The position numbers and the translations under genes were made by a program. From Silene latifolia (Eukaryota; Streptophyta; Magnoliopsida; Caryophyllales; Caryophyllaceae), in assembly GCF_048544455.1 (NCBI RefSeq), contig NC_133536.1:39884652-39948651 (forward strand): DNA of 64,000 nt, read 5' to 3'. The notes below the pieces were generated by a model. The model saw nothing but the letters and a program-made list of their open reading frames with translations. It had not been told where the DNA came from and did not search any database. Below, piece by piece: positions 11,301 to 22,915 of this stretch. The first letter of the stretch is position 1. Each line of letters opens with the position of its first letter.

Positions 11301-11483
11301 GCAAAAAAAATTCTGAGTAATCTTGTTTTGTAAAATTAAAGATCGCAATTTGCAAAATGGTTTTAACTTATAATCCTTATTACACCGGAGGGGGAAAAAG
11401 AATAAAAATGGCAAAAAAAATCCGAGTAATCTTGTTTTGTAAAATTAAAGATCGCAATTTGCAAAATGGTTTGAACTTATAAT
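11301..11483. repeat. Internal ~73 bp direct duplication in the hAT MITE
   Basis: 11301-11374 and 11411-11483 share a nearly identical segment that contains TAAAATTAAAGATCGCAATT. They are separated by 36 bp. Confidence 0.9.
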
Positions 11484-11488
11484 CGGGA

Positions 11489-11542
11489 GGAATAGAACCC
11501 ATGATGTAGTGGTACAAGTCAACAATTTTAACCACTGAGCTA
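11489..11542 (-). promoter_or_regulatory. tRNA-like pol III A/B box pair inside the MITE
   Basis: On the minus strand TAGCTCAGTGGT (11542 to 11531) resembles a tRNA A box and GGTTCTATTCC (11499 to 11489) a B box, about 31 bp apart, as in tRNAs and tRNA-derived SINEs. The acceptor stem does not pair, so this is not a tRNA gene. Pol III activity is inference. Confidence 0.4.
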
Positions 11543-11707
11543 CTGATATCTTCTTGTATTTTTTATTTCGCTTATTAATATTTATCTGCTTCCTCAATAT
11601 TCTAGCTATTTCGGGGTAGCAGAATTTAATTTTTAAACCGATTCTTTTGGGTTTGGGGTAGCGAGGGCTACCCTTTGCAACAAGGTAGCTTCGCCCCTGC
11701 TTGTCCC

Positions 11708-14630
11708 CCCTATCCGTTTTGTGAGTGACATTACCCGTCACTTGCTCCGACCCGTCTTAAGCAAGACTAACTGAACCCTCAATATCTCACTTTTCACTCA
11801 TCCATCATGATTTTAATTTTTACATGAACTATGAACAATTAATTCCCATAGGCCATAGCTGATTCTCTTACTTGAGACATCCGCAAAGAGTTTTTCTAAC
11901 GAGGAATTCCGTAATTAATTTGTTTTCCGAACAATCTCATTCAGCAAATTACTGCTAAAAAGTTCAGGAAATTTTGGCAGAGATGGGTGATAATAATAGC
12001 ATGGTCCAAATATGAGCCGTGACACAAAGTCGTCACCGAGTTACTAAGGTTTTAGAGTTACCATGAGTCCATGACCGTAATTTATCACATTCTAAGACGA
12101 TATCGAGAGTAGTTAATGAGATAAGGCCGTGACGACCGGTATTGTGAGGACTGGAAATTAATATACTGCAGTTTCTGGCAACTATAATAACAGAAGCGGT
12201 TAGAAAGAGAGAATTCTGAGACTTTGAGTGTTGTAACTTGTAAGCCATGCAAAGTGAGAGTCACATGCAAAGTATTAATACTAGAGTATGCACATTTTTA
12301 CAGCAAAAAAAGTGGCTCAGTTTTTCAATGAATTGTGTGATGTGTGATTCAAGTATTGGAGTTGATTCTTCAATGACAAACTGACAAAAAAGCTGAATGT
12401 TGGGCCTAATTGAGTAATTTCTTTATGCTTCGGTACCTTCCATTTGTTTATGCATTTGTACTCTTTGATTTACTTATACGTTTCAGAACACAGCACAACT
12501 ACTATTCCACTAATCCACAAACTACCCATTAACCAGGTCTTCCATTATTTGTATGTCTAGTCAAACCTCATTTTCGGTGGGAGAGATTCTAAATTTGATA
12601 AAACTAATAAGACCCGAATGACCTGAATTGAACAAACAACTTGAATTTAACCCAAGTTTGACCCGATCCCATCCGATCCTATATATATCATGTATTGACT
12701 GTCGCTAACAATTTATCTGAAACAACTTGATAATAACGCACTTGAAATAACAAGACTCAACCTGAATTCTTACAAACTTGAAATGACCCAACCCAAACTT
12801 AAACAACCCCATACCCGACCTAATTGAATCGTTTGCCTGATCTAATCACTGTGGTTTTTGGATGACGGTTTTAAGTTTAGCAGAGGGCATGCCAAATCAT
12901 CTGGACAACCCTTGGCTAATTAGTTATGTGTCATTGTAGAAGTACTGTATTGGTATTTCTCATTCACAACTTACACAAGCAACTAAAGTAGGTTCTTAGA
13001 AAAAAAAAAGTACGTATGTTGTTGGTGGATGCACAACTTAAAACATCTCCTCTCCTTGCATCTTACTCTATTTGGATCCCAAATTGAGCACATGTTTTAT
13101 ACTTTTGCATTATGTACTTTGCGTAAGATATCATATGTAGTCTACTAAAAGAGACATTTTTTTTTTGTCTCTGCTTACTATTAAAACTATTACGCTTTAT
13201 AAAAAATGATGCAATATTCGAGTCTGTATGGATTTAGGGTATAAAAGCCGTCTCTAAAATGCTTATAGAAATATTGCGCTCTTGTGGTTGAATTATGATG
13301 CGATATTCATCACGGTTCACTCATATTTTCAGTATTTGGTAAAGAATATAAAATCACGTATAAAATGTGAAGGAAAATTGGAACATGTGACCACATCGGA
13401 TACCTCTATTTTAGCGACTTGCGTCTAAACTTCCTTAGGCGAAACTGGAAAGTAAGTTACGGAGTATACTAGCTAGACATGTCACAAAATCACATATACA
13501 TCGTACATTAGTCACTATCTTAGTAGCCAACAATCAAGGCGTATCATACAAAAATTAACCAACATTATCCATCTTAATTTTATTTCATATTTTATTTAAT
13601 AATGGTTTATAGTATATGTTCTGTCGTCTTTATAATTGGTCTATCTTAAAACCGTTATATCCGTCTTAAAAATAACACAGATTAAATAATATTCCATTGG
13701 GTTAGATAGGATAATTATTTTCTTAGTCTCTAAAAACTTCTTTTTTATCTTATCCATTCTATTTGAGAATATATATCCGTTTGAAAGGAGAATATGTGGA
13801 ATTTGGATGGTACTACGTATAACGTACTGATAGAAATAAGACAGCATGCAGGTTGCCGAGGCATCTCTGAGTCTGAAATAAATAACACAGAGGGTTTGTT
13901 AGTTGATGTAAACTGCTCTTCACGTGCAGCCGCTATTCATTCACAAGATGTTTGATCATTCTTCTTCTTGTATAATCCTTCCAACATATTTATGGCATCT
14001 TGTGTTCTGCTTAAACCTATTGGAATCCCAAGCTTCTAATTGTTGAATATATGGGAGAATTAAAAAGGGAAATGAAATACTCCGTACTAACAATAGAAAA
14101 TTTATCTTTTAATGAGATGATTAATAATCTTGATTGATAAATAAACTTGATGTTGTCATGTAAAATTTATATAAGTGTTACGTTGAAAGCCAAAAGTCAA
14201 AACGTTGACCTGCCAAAGGAAATACGGCGTAATTGATTTGGCCGAATTTTTAATTAAAGTAGTCCACTTTGATTTATTTTAGCCTTGCCTATTTCTCTAA
14301 AGTAACATAACCCGGTAATGGGCCAAATTCACTAAACTAGTCAAGCTCACCTAGATGAGTCAAACATACTCAAAGTAGTCTGCATGACTACAAAGTCCTG
14401 AAACTGAACCTATCCCCTTTCCGAGTGCGCATGCCCCTCTGAGGATGTGCCTCAAAAGAGAACTAAGAGGTTGATCTGCAATCCGCCAAACTCAGAATCG
14501 ACTTCCTACACCGGCTCCCAAGCATAACGAGACGACTTCCCCACACCCACCTCAACATTCTTACAACTTGACTGAGACGATCTCAAGACCTCCAACACAA
14601 CCGAAACTAATATAATCCTTCAACTTGACT
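11708..14630. other. AT-rich intergenic DNA, no gene seen
   Basis: No coding domain or RNA gene is recognised. 12600-12840 has a degenerate run of ACCCGA and GACCTGAA phrases of the type seen in old plant repeats. 14320-14630 is less AT-rich and holds a ~50 bp sequence (TTGACTGAG...CCTCCAACACAAC) present twice, the second copy being cut by Copia-2. Confidence 0.6.
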
Positions 14631-14635
14631 GAGGA

Positions 14636-14877
14636 TGTTAGAATTAGCTAGACGGTTCTAGAAGATATTAGTTGTGATTTGGTAAATATTGTGATATGGA
14701 ATATAATGTATTATATGTATAGTAGATATTTAGTTACCAAAATATTAGGTCTAGCTTAGGAAAGTTAGGAGGTTTGTTAACTCTTGTAGCTATATATATA
14801 TATATACTTGTAATTATCATTGATGGAGTAATGAGAAATAACCTTTAACCTAAAACATACGACTTCATATTTTCTCA
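14636..14877 (+). repeat. Copia-2 5' LTR
   Basis: A 242 bp LTR that begins TGTTAGAATTAGC and ends TTTTCTCA. Its AT microsatellite is 16 bp, against about 59 bp in the 3' LTR. Confidence 0.94.
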
Positions 14878-14893
14878 TGGTATCGTGAGCATT
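14878..14893 (+). other. Copia-2 primer binding site
   Basis: TGGTATCGTGAGCATT directly follows the 5' LTR. It fits an initiator Met tRNA site with one change from TGGTATCA. Confidence 0.8.
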
Positions 14894-14940
14894 AACGATC
14901 CAATTTTTTTTTCGAAATCAACACTTTTTTTCTTTGAGCG

Positions 14941-16010
14941 ATGACAGGAGATAACAAGCAAAAGGGCACCGGTCCAAAGACCATACCCATGTCTTCTCCC
15001 CTTTACCTTCATCCTTCTGACAGTCCGAGTTTAAACCTCACACAAATAATTTTCGATGGAAGCAATTATGATATGTGGGCTGAGGCCGTCAAAAATGGAC
15101 TTGATGGCAAGAACAAATTAGCTTTTCTTGAAGGTAAGGTCGAGAAGCCCGAGAGCAACAGTGAAGAAGACACGATTGAAATCGTGGCAGGGAGGCAATG
15201 CAATGCAATGTTAAGAGCATGGCTTCGGAATGTGATCGATCTGAAATTACACCATAGTATTTCCTTTTCTCATACCATTGATGAGATTTGGAATGAACTT
15301 GCAGCTAGATATTCAGCGGGAAACGCGCGCGCTACGTGTTCATCAACTCAAAAACGAGTTGAATGAATGCAAGCAAGGAGGAGACACTGTCGTGGAATAC
15401 TATACTCGTCTAAAGACGATATGGGATGAATTAGGTAAATATAGCAAAGTTAAAGAATGCACTTGTGGAGCGGCGACTTCGTTGCTAAAAGAAAAGGAGG
15501 AAGAAAAAGTCCATCAATTTTTGATGGGGTTAAATTCGAGACTCTATGGAAACATTCGGTCTAATCTCCTCATGGAAGATCCTATCACTACGCTTACTCG
15601 TGCATACGCTTTGATTTTAAGAGAAGAAAGACATGCTTCTTTAACTAAAGTTAAAGAAGAGAGGAATGATGCGGCCATGGTGGTGAAAGAATTCGGTGGC
15701 AGAGGAGACTATTTCAAGGCTGAAGGTAATGATGAAAAGCCACCACAATGCACATAATGTGGTCGTTACTATCACAAGGAGGAAGATTGCTACGAAAAAC
15801 ATGGCTATGAAGAGGTACGGGCTCGAAACGGAGGACGAGGAAGGCGTGGAGGAAGCCAAGGTCGAGGCACGGCTGGACGTAGTAGAGGTTGTGGCAGAAA
15901 TAATTACCAGGCCAACGCTGTAGGAACTAGCTCGGGAGAAAAGGAAGGAGAAGCAGCGAAGCAGAATCTGCCGTTCTCGACAGAAGAAATTGAAAGAATT
16001 AGAAGTCTGA
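14941..16010 (+). pseudogene. Copia-2 gag, broken
   Basis: Translation starts at the ATG at 14941 and gives a Copia gag N-terminus (IIFDGSNYDMWAEAVKNGL). A frameshift near 15325 moves the frame, which continues as NELNECKQGGDTVVEYY and LLMEDPITTLTRAYALI. A TAA at 15755-15757 falls inside the zinc knuckle, between its first and second Cys, and the knuckle remainder (CGRYYHKEEDC) reads on beyond it. An Arg/Gly-rich basic tail follows near 15810-15905. The role by family is nucleocapsid formation; this copy cannot supply it. Confidence 0.88.
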
Positions 16011-16012
16011 TC

Positions 16013-16324
16013 ATGGCTAGTCCCGATGGGGCTGAGAAATTGAAAGGTATGAATGTTAATATTAATATAGAATGGTTGATAGACAGCGGCGCATCCCATC
16101 ATATGACTGGCCGGAGGGAATTATTAGACAAAACGTGGACAGGAGTTGTGTCCACGGTCACCATGGCAGACGGGAGACAGGTTGCAGCAAGTATTCATGG
16201 GGAAGTAAAATTGAATAAATATTTTATTTTGAAAGACGTGTTGTTTGTTCCTTCTCTTACTTGCGATTTGATCTCCGTCAAGCAATTAATCTATGAAAAC
16301 AATTGTGTAGTGACATTTTTTTAA
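16013..16324 (+). pseudogene. Copia-2 protease
   Basis: The aspartic protease motif WLIDSGASHHMT is present, followed by LKDVLFVPSLTCDLISVKQL, the usual C-terminal part of Copia protease. The frame ends in a TAA at 16322-16324 within a T run, before the integrase zinc domain. Confidence 0.87.
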
Positions 16325-16337
16325 TGACTATTGTGAA

Positions 16338-17561
16338 TTGCAGGAACGGAATACGAGGACGATGATTGGACGAGGTGAGCATCGGGAAGGAGTCTATTAT
16401 CTTCGAAGTTCGGATCAGGTGTTAGCCGAGCATGTCACGGTTTCGAAGGAGGCAAGGTTGTGGCATAGGCGATTAGGACATCCTTCCAAGAGTATTTTTT
16501 CACGATTTTCTACATTGGACTTCCGATGAGGTTTATGATTCGTGTTATAGGGCAAAACAATCTCGCACTTTATTTAAGCTTAATAATAAGAGGTGTGTTG
16601 AATTATTTGGTTTGATTCATTGTGATATCTGGGAGCCTTATCGAATTGCAAGTTTAACACGCGCACACTATTTTTTTACTATAGTAGATGACCATAGTCG
16701 AGGGGTGTGGGTATATCTTATGAAAGAAAAAAGTGAGGCCGGAGAGTATCTCAAGACTTTTTGTCAAATGGTTAAAACGCAATTTGATAAATGTGTTAAG
16801 ATAATTCAGAGTGACAATGGGACGGAGTTATTATCTGGAGTTATGATTGATTATTATAAGGTGAATGGTATTTTATTTCAAACAAGTAATGTCGACACAC
16901 CGCAACAAAATGGTCGAGTCGAGAGAAAACACCGTCACATTTTGGAAAAAGCGAGAGCTCTGCGTTTTCAAGAGAATTTACCATTGCAATTTTGGGGGAG
17001 TGTATTATGACCGCTGTGTATTTAATAAATCGAACTCCAACACCTTTATTGGATGGTAAAACACCCTATGAAATTTTGTATCGGAAGAAACCCAATTTTG
17101 ATAGTTTGAAAATTTTTGGTTGTTTATGCTATGCTCATAATAAAGATAAAACTCGAGATAAATTTGGCGAACGGGGTAAACGGTGTATATTCATTGGTTA
17201 TCCTCATAGTAAGAAAGGATGGAAAATGTATGACTTAAAGGAAAGACGAGTTTTTGTTTCTCGAGACGTTATTTTTTATGAGCATGTCTATCCTTATTTG
17301 ACCTCAAATACCGAAGAGACTTCACACCATGGGGATACAGTCGATTCACAGCAGTTACTCGACTCCACTATGGTACATGATATACCCCATGTTGTGAGGG
17401 GAGTGATGAGTTTGGATAAGTTGAACGGCATGATGAAACAGAGGCAGAAAATGCCTCTGATGCGACGAGAGAATAGAGAGAGCAGAACGAGAATAGTGAA
17501 GAGGTTGCTGCCAGTAGCCCAACACGAAATGAGGAAGCTATTGATGTCGAGGAGAGATTAG
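16338..17561 (+). pseudogene. Copia-2 integrase, broken in several places
   Basis: The zinc domain begins with LWHRRLGHPSKSIF near 16455-16500, and its second half is shifted. The catalytic core reads FFTIVDDHSRGVW (first D), QSDNGTELL (second D) and QQNGRVERKHRH (E) between 16675 and 16935. A frameshift near 16995 moves to a frame with TAVYLINRTPTPLLDGKTPYEILY and IFGCLCYAH. That frame ends at a TAG at 17559-17561 in the linker before reverse transcriptase. Confidence 0.88.
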
Positions 17562-17769
17562 GAAGAGGTGCAAGGGAGAAATTCGAACCAGCTTGGAAAA
17601 AATATTATTATTGCACATCAACAAAGATAATAGACTCCCAAAGCAAGGCTCATCGAATACAAGCACCGTCTTCAAATTCAGGTACTCGATATCCATTAGT
17701 TAATTATGTTATTACCAATTGTTTTTCCAAGGCACACAGGGAATTTAAAGCAAGCATTGATGACAATCA

Positions 17770-19307
17770 TGAGCCACGTAATTATTATGAAGCAACGAAA
17801 AGTTTGAAATGGCGAGAAGCGATGGCGAAAGAAATTGAGGCCTTAGAGAAGAATGGTACTTGGAAACTAGTTGTTTTGCCACAAGGAAAGAAAGCTATAG
17901 GATGCAAGTGGGTATACAAAGTTTAAGTACAAAGCAGATGGGATGGTGGAACGGTACAAGGCAAGGCTTGTAGCACAGGGTTTCACTCAAGTAGAAGGCG
18001 TTGATTTTCATGAGACGTATGCTCCGGTGGCAAAAATAACTAGCGTTCGTTGTATGTTGGCAGTAGCTGTAATTAAAGGTTGGAACATTGAGCAGTTAGA
18101 TGTTAACAATGCTTTCCTACATGGAGATTTGAATGAAGAGGTGTTTATGAAAATACCGCAAGGATTTGAGAAAAGTGGCGTCAATAAGGTATGTAAGTTA
18201 ATGAAATCGATTTATGGTTTAAAGCAAGCGTCGAGAAATTGGTTTGCAAAATTGACCGATTCATTGAAGAGTTATGGCTTTATTCAATCACTTGCGGATT
18301 ATTCATTATTCACTTTGAACCGAGATGGTGTTTTTATTGGAGTATTAGTCTATGTCGATGATATGGTCTTGGTGAGTAACAATAAAAAGGCTTGTGCACA
18401 ATTTAAACAATTTCTTTATAATAGCTTTGGCATTAAAGACTTGGGTAAGCTTAAGTATTTTCTTGGGATAGAAGTGGAACATTGCAAAGATTGTTTATTT
18501 TTGAATCAAAGAAAATATGCATTGAGCATCATTGAGGAGTCGGGAATGAGTGGAGCGAAGACATCATACACACCGATCCAACAGTGCCATAATTTGGCTT
18601 TAGCGAAGGGTTTCGTCTTGAAGGATATTATGAAGTACATGCGCTTGGTTGGCAGGTTGGTATATTTGACGATAACACGGCCAGACGTTGTGTATGCAGT
18701 ACACATACTTTCGCAATTCGTGAGCGAGCCAAAGAAAGAGCATTGGGAGGCATCGCTTCGAGTTGTGCGTTACATTAAGCGAAATTCGAGTAAAGGAATA
18801 TCATACAAGAGGGATTCGACATTGCAGCTGAAGGGATTTTGTGATTCGGATTATGCTAGCTGTCCGATAACGAGAAGGTCCTTGAGTAGATATTTTGTGT
18901 CTTTGGGAACGTCGCCTATATCATGGAGGGCGAAGAAGCAGGTGACGGTGGCCAAGTCTACGGCGGAGGCCGAATACCGGGCAATGAGCGTGGTGACAAG
19001 TGAATTGATATGGGTGAAAGCTTTCCTTGCGTCGCTAGGTGTATTTCATGAAAGGCCTATGCATTTATATTGTGACAATCAAGCCGCTATCCATATAGAA
19101 AAGAATCTTGTGTTTCATGATCGCACTAAGCATATAGAAGTGGATTGCCATTTTGTGCGACAACATTTGGTCACGAGTATTATCAATATGTTTCATGTGA
19201 GAAGTAAAGAACAAATCGCTGACCTTTTCACGAAGGCATTAGGCGGAGAAACATATGATCACCTGCAGTTCAAGTTGGGACTCGGACTACCAAGTGCTCC
19301 AACTTGA
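17770..19307 (+). pseudogene. Copia-2 reverse transcriptase and RNase H
   Basis: The reverse transcriptase starts near 17790 (NYYEATKSLKWREAMAKEIE). A one-base frameshift near 17924, just after KWVYKV, is followed by an open frame of 454 codons from 17943. This carries ERYKARLVAQGFTQ, LDVNNAFLHG and the active site YVDD at about 18353-18364. RNase H has DSDYASC, KSTAEAEYRAM and the terminal FHDRTKHIEVDCHFVR. The stop lies just upstream of the polypurine tract, as expected. The RT and RNase H moiety itself looks intact from 17943. Confidence 0.92.
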
Positions 19308-19314
19308 GGGGGAG
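19301..19314 (+). other. Copia-2 polypurine tract
   Basis: AACTTGAGGGGGAG abuts the 3' LTR. Confidence 0.9.
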
Positions 19315-19468
19315 TGTTAGAATTAGCTAGACGGTTCTAGAAGATATTAGTTGTGATTTGGTAAATATTGTGATATGGAAGATAATGTATTATATGTAAA
19401 GTAGATATTTAGTTACCTAAATATTAGGTCTAGCTTAAGAAAGTTAGGAGCTTTGTTAACTCTTGTAG

Positions 19469-19530
<62 letters not shown>

Positions 19531-19600
19531 TTGTAATTATCATTGATGGAGTAATGAGAAATAACCTTTAACCTAAAACATACGACTTCATATTTTCTCA
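19315..19600 (+). repeat. Copia-2 3' LTR with expanded AT microsatellite
   Basis: A 286 bp copy of 14636-14877. It is 44 bp longer because the TA run at about 19471-19529 has grown. Substitutions lie near 19381, 19399, 19418, 19439 and 19452. Confidence 0.94.
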
Positions 19601-19605
19601 GAGGA

Positions 19606-20028
19606 CGCTCAAGACCTCCAACACAACACAATATCCAATCCAATATACACAAACCAATGCACAATCAATCAATAAAGTTAGCAAGGATCTACATATCCGT
19701 ACCGGGATAGCATAAAAATTTGGCACGATAAGATCAGAAGAACTCATCTACAAGTCTAATCCTACTAATATATGCATATACTAACTATAATTCGTCTTAA
19801 AGATATAAAATAACCTAAATTTACAGTATTTCTATCCAAAACTCCAGTATTCCCATTTTAATTTAATTAGGGCACAAATTAATGTGCTTATTAACCTAAG
19901 ATGAATAAAAGATAACTAAGCTAATTTAAAGAGGAATTTGATTAGTTGCTAAAAAATAATTCCGAATTGAAGATGATAATGATATGCTTGAATTTTCCTT
20001 GAATTTTTGTTTTGATTAGTTTACGGTA
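19606..20028. other. Flanking intergenic DNA, no gene seen
   Basis: This is the continuation of the sequence interrupted by Copia-2 (CGCTCAAGACCTCCAACACA resumes at 19606), then AT-rich DNA. Confidence 0.6.
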
Positions 20029-20251
20029 AGGTTATGTTCTTTTGGACTTAATTTCGGCTTATTTCAGTTCAGTTCAGCACTATTCAGTTTAGTTCAGCTC
20101 TACTTCATTCAGTTCAATCCAGTTCAGTTCTTTTCTTCACAAATTAACACTTTATTCAGTTCAGTTCAGCTCCAATAAGTTCAGTTCAGTTCAGCTCCAT
20201 TAAATTTGGTTCAATTTAATTCAGGCAGTTTCATTCCAAAAGAACAGACCT
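20029..20251. mobile_element. Probable MITE rich in CAGTTCAGTT
   Basis: The ends share an inverted GTTCTTTTGGA (left at ~20036-20046, right complement at ~20235-20245) within imperfect ~18 bp arms. Inside, CAGTTCAG-type phrases recur about ten times. The superfamily is uncertain because no clean target-site duplication could be fixed. Confidence 0.5.
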
Positions 20252-20659
20252 AAAAAGAGATTTGATTAATTGATGTTTAGAAAGAGTCATTAGAGTGAAA
20301 ACCATGTTTAAATCCTCAAAAAACTACCCCACCCCCACACACACAGGGACCCTAGGCCAAATAGGTGCCGAGACCAACAAGACTTCCATGATTTCCTTTC
20401 ACGCGATCCCTTATCACTTACCACCTGTCGGGCCGGTTGGTCATCGACCGATCATCACCTCCTAGCCACCTTGACGCCATCTAGCCCAACTTACCAAATA
20501 CTCAAACCCGACTTAGTTCTCAACCGACTTCCGGCTTGTCCATACTTTACTAGACTAGCAACCCAAAATAAAGATTGAGAATAAGATAACACTGTGAGAT
20601 TCCAAGCAAGCCCTACATAATAAGATGTTCTCTTCATTTCATTCAATACTATACATTTA
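20252..20659. other. Intergenic, no gene seen
   Basis: Nothing recognised. 20400-20530 is less AT-rich but has no long open frame. Confidence 0.5.
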
Positions 20660-20841
20660 GGGGTTGTTTGGTTGTCTTCTTACATGATGTAGGAAGCCCC
20701 CCCCGGTAAGTGAGAGTTTCCACATGAATTAAGTTCCCACATTCAACCAAACAAGATTTATACAATTCACATGATTTTTAAATTCATATGAATATCCTCT
20801 TTCCGGAAATTCTATTTTCCCATGGTAAACCAAACGACCCC
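20660..20841. mobile_element. PIF/Harbinger-type MITE, 182 bp
   Basis: The ends are GGGGTTGTTTGGTT and the inverted form of GGGGTCGTTTGGTT, with one mismatch. TTA lies on both sides (20657-20659 and 20842-20844), the PIF/Harbinger target-site duplication. No coding sequence is present. Confidence 0.85.
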
Positions 20842-20844
20842 TTA

Positions 20845-21204
20845 CTTTTTTTAGTATTGCCATTTGTTGAAAAAATTCACAGTTAAAAGTATCACTTGTT
20901 CTCTTGCAAGCCTTGCTTTTCACAAAAATGTGAAAAATGGGAACTCTATATTAAAACAAGGATCAACTAATTCATGACCCATCTAATGAGAAACTAGTTA
21001 TAAAAAATCCGTTTTCCATTTTTTTTGTACAAGTCCCGCTAAAAAAAAAAAAAAAAAAATTATTCTATAAGAGCATAAGCATGCAAACCCACAAATTGGC
21101 CTACACAAAAATTGTACTTCCTCCCTATAAGAGTATAGGCATGCAAACCCACAAGCTACTCCAAGCTACCACATGCTACGAGCATTAGAACATAGAAGAC
21201 TGAT
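20845..21204. other. Intergenic with a poly-A run and a short duplicated phrase
   Basis: A run of 18 A lies near 21041-21059. GCATGCAAACCCACAA occurs twice, near 21078 and 21138, within similar ~25 bp contexts. Confidence 0.5.
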
Positions 21205-21209
21205 TTCAG

Positions 21210-21294
21210 TTAGAAAAGAGAGGTCATTTACCTAAAAATGGACGACTATTAGAAAATATCGAGAGGTCATTTATCTAAAAATGGACGACTATTA
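21210..21294 (+). repeat. Two tandem ~42 bp units; a third lies at 23092-23135
   Basis: GAGAGGTCATTTA followed by CTAAAAATGGACGACTATTAG occurs at about 21218 and 21261 and again near 23100. The third copy lies just beyond the DNA-transposon complex and shows that this complex inserted within the repeat. Confidence 0.8.
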
Positions 21295-22912
21295 GACCAT
21301 TCCCAAGCAGAAGGTCGACATAATCGGGTCACCAAAATTTTCCCTCTTAATCACACCTTATTAATCTTGACCCTCTTTCACCCTCCCAAGCAGAAGGTCA
21401 CGACCTAGGTCACCAACCCAATTATTTTTCCACTTTTTAACATTTTTAATCATTACCACATTCACAACCCCACTAGAACCTTTATCTTACTTTTACAATT
21501 ATTATTTACTAACATCCAAGCAATTAGACCACCCCCAAGCAAGGTCATAGACCTAGGTCATGAGGGGGGTGGGTCTCCTTAATCACAAATTAAACTCCAA
21601 ATTAGCATGACCCGGTTGGCAAAGAAGGTCATCCCATGACCTCTTTTGATATTCTTGACCTGGTTGGTGACCCGACACATGTCATGCTCTGGTTTGTTGG
21701 TTACAAAAAAAAGAAAAAAAGGACAACGACGCCTGCAATCTTGCTCTGCTACTCTGCCCTTTATACTTTTCTGCAAAAATGTAAGTTTCATAAAAAATAA
21801 AATTAGGAATACATACCATAGCAATTGAAAATAAATTACAAGAATATTTGTTTTGAGCCACATTTTAAATTACCTATTTAACGAACTCAATTTTGACGGA
21901 TTTTGAACCATTTTTTTAAAATTTATATTTAAGAATTTGGTTTGAATTTTTATCAATTTCGTTAGATCTATTGGTTTAATCAAAATCATGCATTAAATTA
22001 CGCAAGAGAAAAGAAAGAAAAAAAAAACCGAGGAGGGTAAATAAAAGATTGAACGATGATGGTGATGATGATCTTTGATGATGCTGATCTTCATGCAAAA
22101 AATCCATATGTCGATCTGGTGGTGAAGGTCGATTGATGATGGTGAAGATCGATTGATGATGGTGATGAGCCACGATTGAGTTTGGGGAAGGAGATGAGCC
22201 CGTGCGTATATGATGGAGATGGGAAAGAGTAAATTAATTGAAGATTGATGATGAAGATGAATAATAAATTTGGTGAAATAAAATTTGGGGCTGGTATATT
22301 AATGTGAAAAATTTATGGTTTGAGAATTTGTGTTTTATGATGGGGAGATGAAGAATGAAGAAATAAATTAAGATGGGAAATAATAGTAAATGGGTTAAGA
22401 TGAAGTTGGGGACTCCAGGAATACTAACTTAGGAATTTTCTAGAGGAGATTAGTGTATGCAATAAAAGACGGGAATTCGGACGTATAAACTAATTATCTC
22501 GTTACTCGGAAAAAATGATCTCATTGAACATATTTAGTTTCGTAAAAAGAAGTCCTCTTTTATCTTTTAAAATTTTAACATTGTATTTTTTTTTTCCTAA
22601 GTACGAAATAAATTTAAAATACTTATCATATTAGACTAGTTATTAATTTATTAAAATATTTACAAAATCACAAAATTAACTTATTTATAATTTCTTAGTA
22701 AATAATAATTGAAAAGTAAGTGAGAGGTTTTGGTGGGGTAAAAAATGTGGGAAATGATTAGAATTGTTGGAAAGTAAAAAAATGATTGGGTTGGTGACCT
22801 AGGTCGTGACTTTCTGCTTGGGAGGGTAAAAGTGGGTCGAGATTAATAAGGTGTGATTAAGAGTAAAATGGGATGGTGACCTAGTTAAGGCGACCCTTGC
22901 TTGGGGATGGTC
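21295..22912. mobile_element. 1.6 kb non-autonomous DNA transposon with ~215 bp inverted arms
   Basis: Left arm 21295-21512 and right arm 22697-22912 are inverted copies, starting GACCAT and containing CACGACCTAGGTCACCAACC in both. TTA lies on each side (21292-21294 and 22913-22915), as for PIF/Harbinger, although such long arms are unusual there. The interior is AT-rich and has no transposase. GAT-rich simple sequence at 22050-22170 gives a spurious His-rich frame. A second related terminus starts at 21527 (GACCACCCCCAAGCAAGGTC), also after TTA, so a related element may be nested inside. Confidence 0.75.
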
Positions 22913-22915
22913 TTA

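Larger units (their letters stand above)
11268..11699. mobile_element. hAT-type MITE, 432 bp, with 8 bp TSD
   Basis: The ends are a perfect 14 bp terminal inverted repeat, CAGGGGCGAAGCTA, of the kind seen in Tip100-like hAT elements. Both sides carry the same 8 bp, CTTGTCCC (11260-11267 and 11700-11707), which is the hAT target-site duplication length. No transposase is encoded, so it is non-autonomous. Inside are two ~73 bp direct copies and a tRNA-like stretch on the minus strand. Confidence 0.93.
14636..19600 (+). mobile_element. Ty1/Copia LTR retrotransposon (Copia-2), degenerate
   Basis: It has LTRs at 14636-14877 and 19315-19600, an initiator-Met-type primer site, a polypurine tract and a perfect 5 bp target-site duplication GAGGA (14631-14635 and 19601-19605). 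Gag, protease, integrase, reverse transcriptase and RNase H are all recognisable in Copia order but broken by several stops and frameshifts. Outside the AT microsatellite the LTRs differ at about six positions in some 226, so it is older than Copia-1. Its gag and pol are clearly a different family from Copia-1. Confidence 0.95.

Noticed and set aside
11481..11549. A tRNA gene
   Set aside because: A and B boxes are present but the acceptor and anticodon stems do not pair.
19471..19529. Long (AT)n as an origin or matrix-attachment site
   Set aside because: It is simply microsatellite growth inside one LTR, as the short run in the partner LTR shows.
21976..22173. His-rich small protein with a hydrophobic end
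   Set aside because: It arises from GAT/GGT simple sequence inside a non-autonomous DNA transposon.
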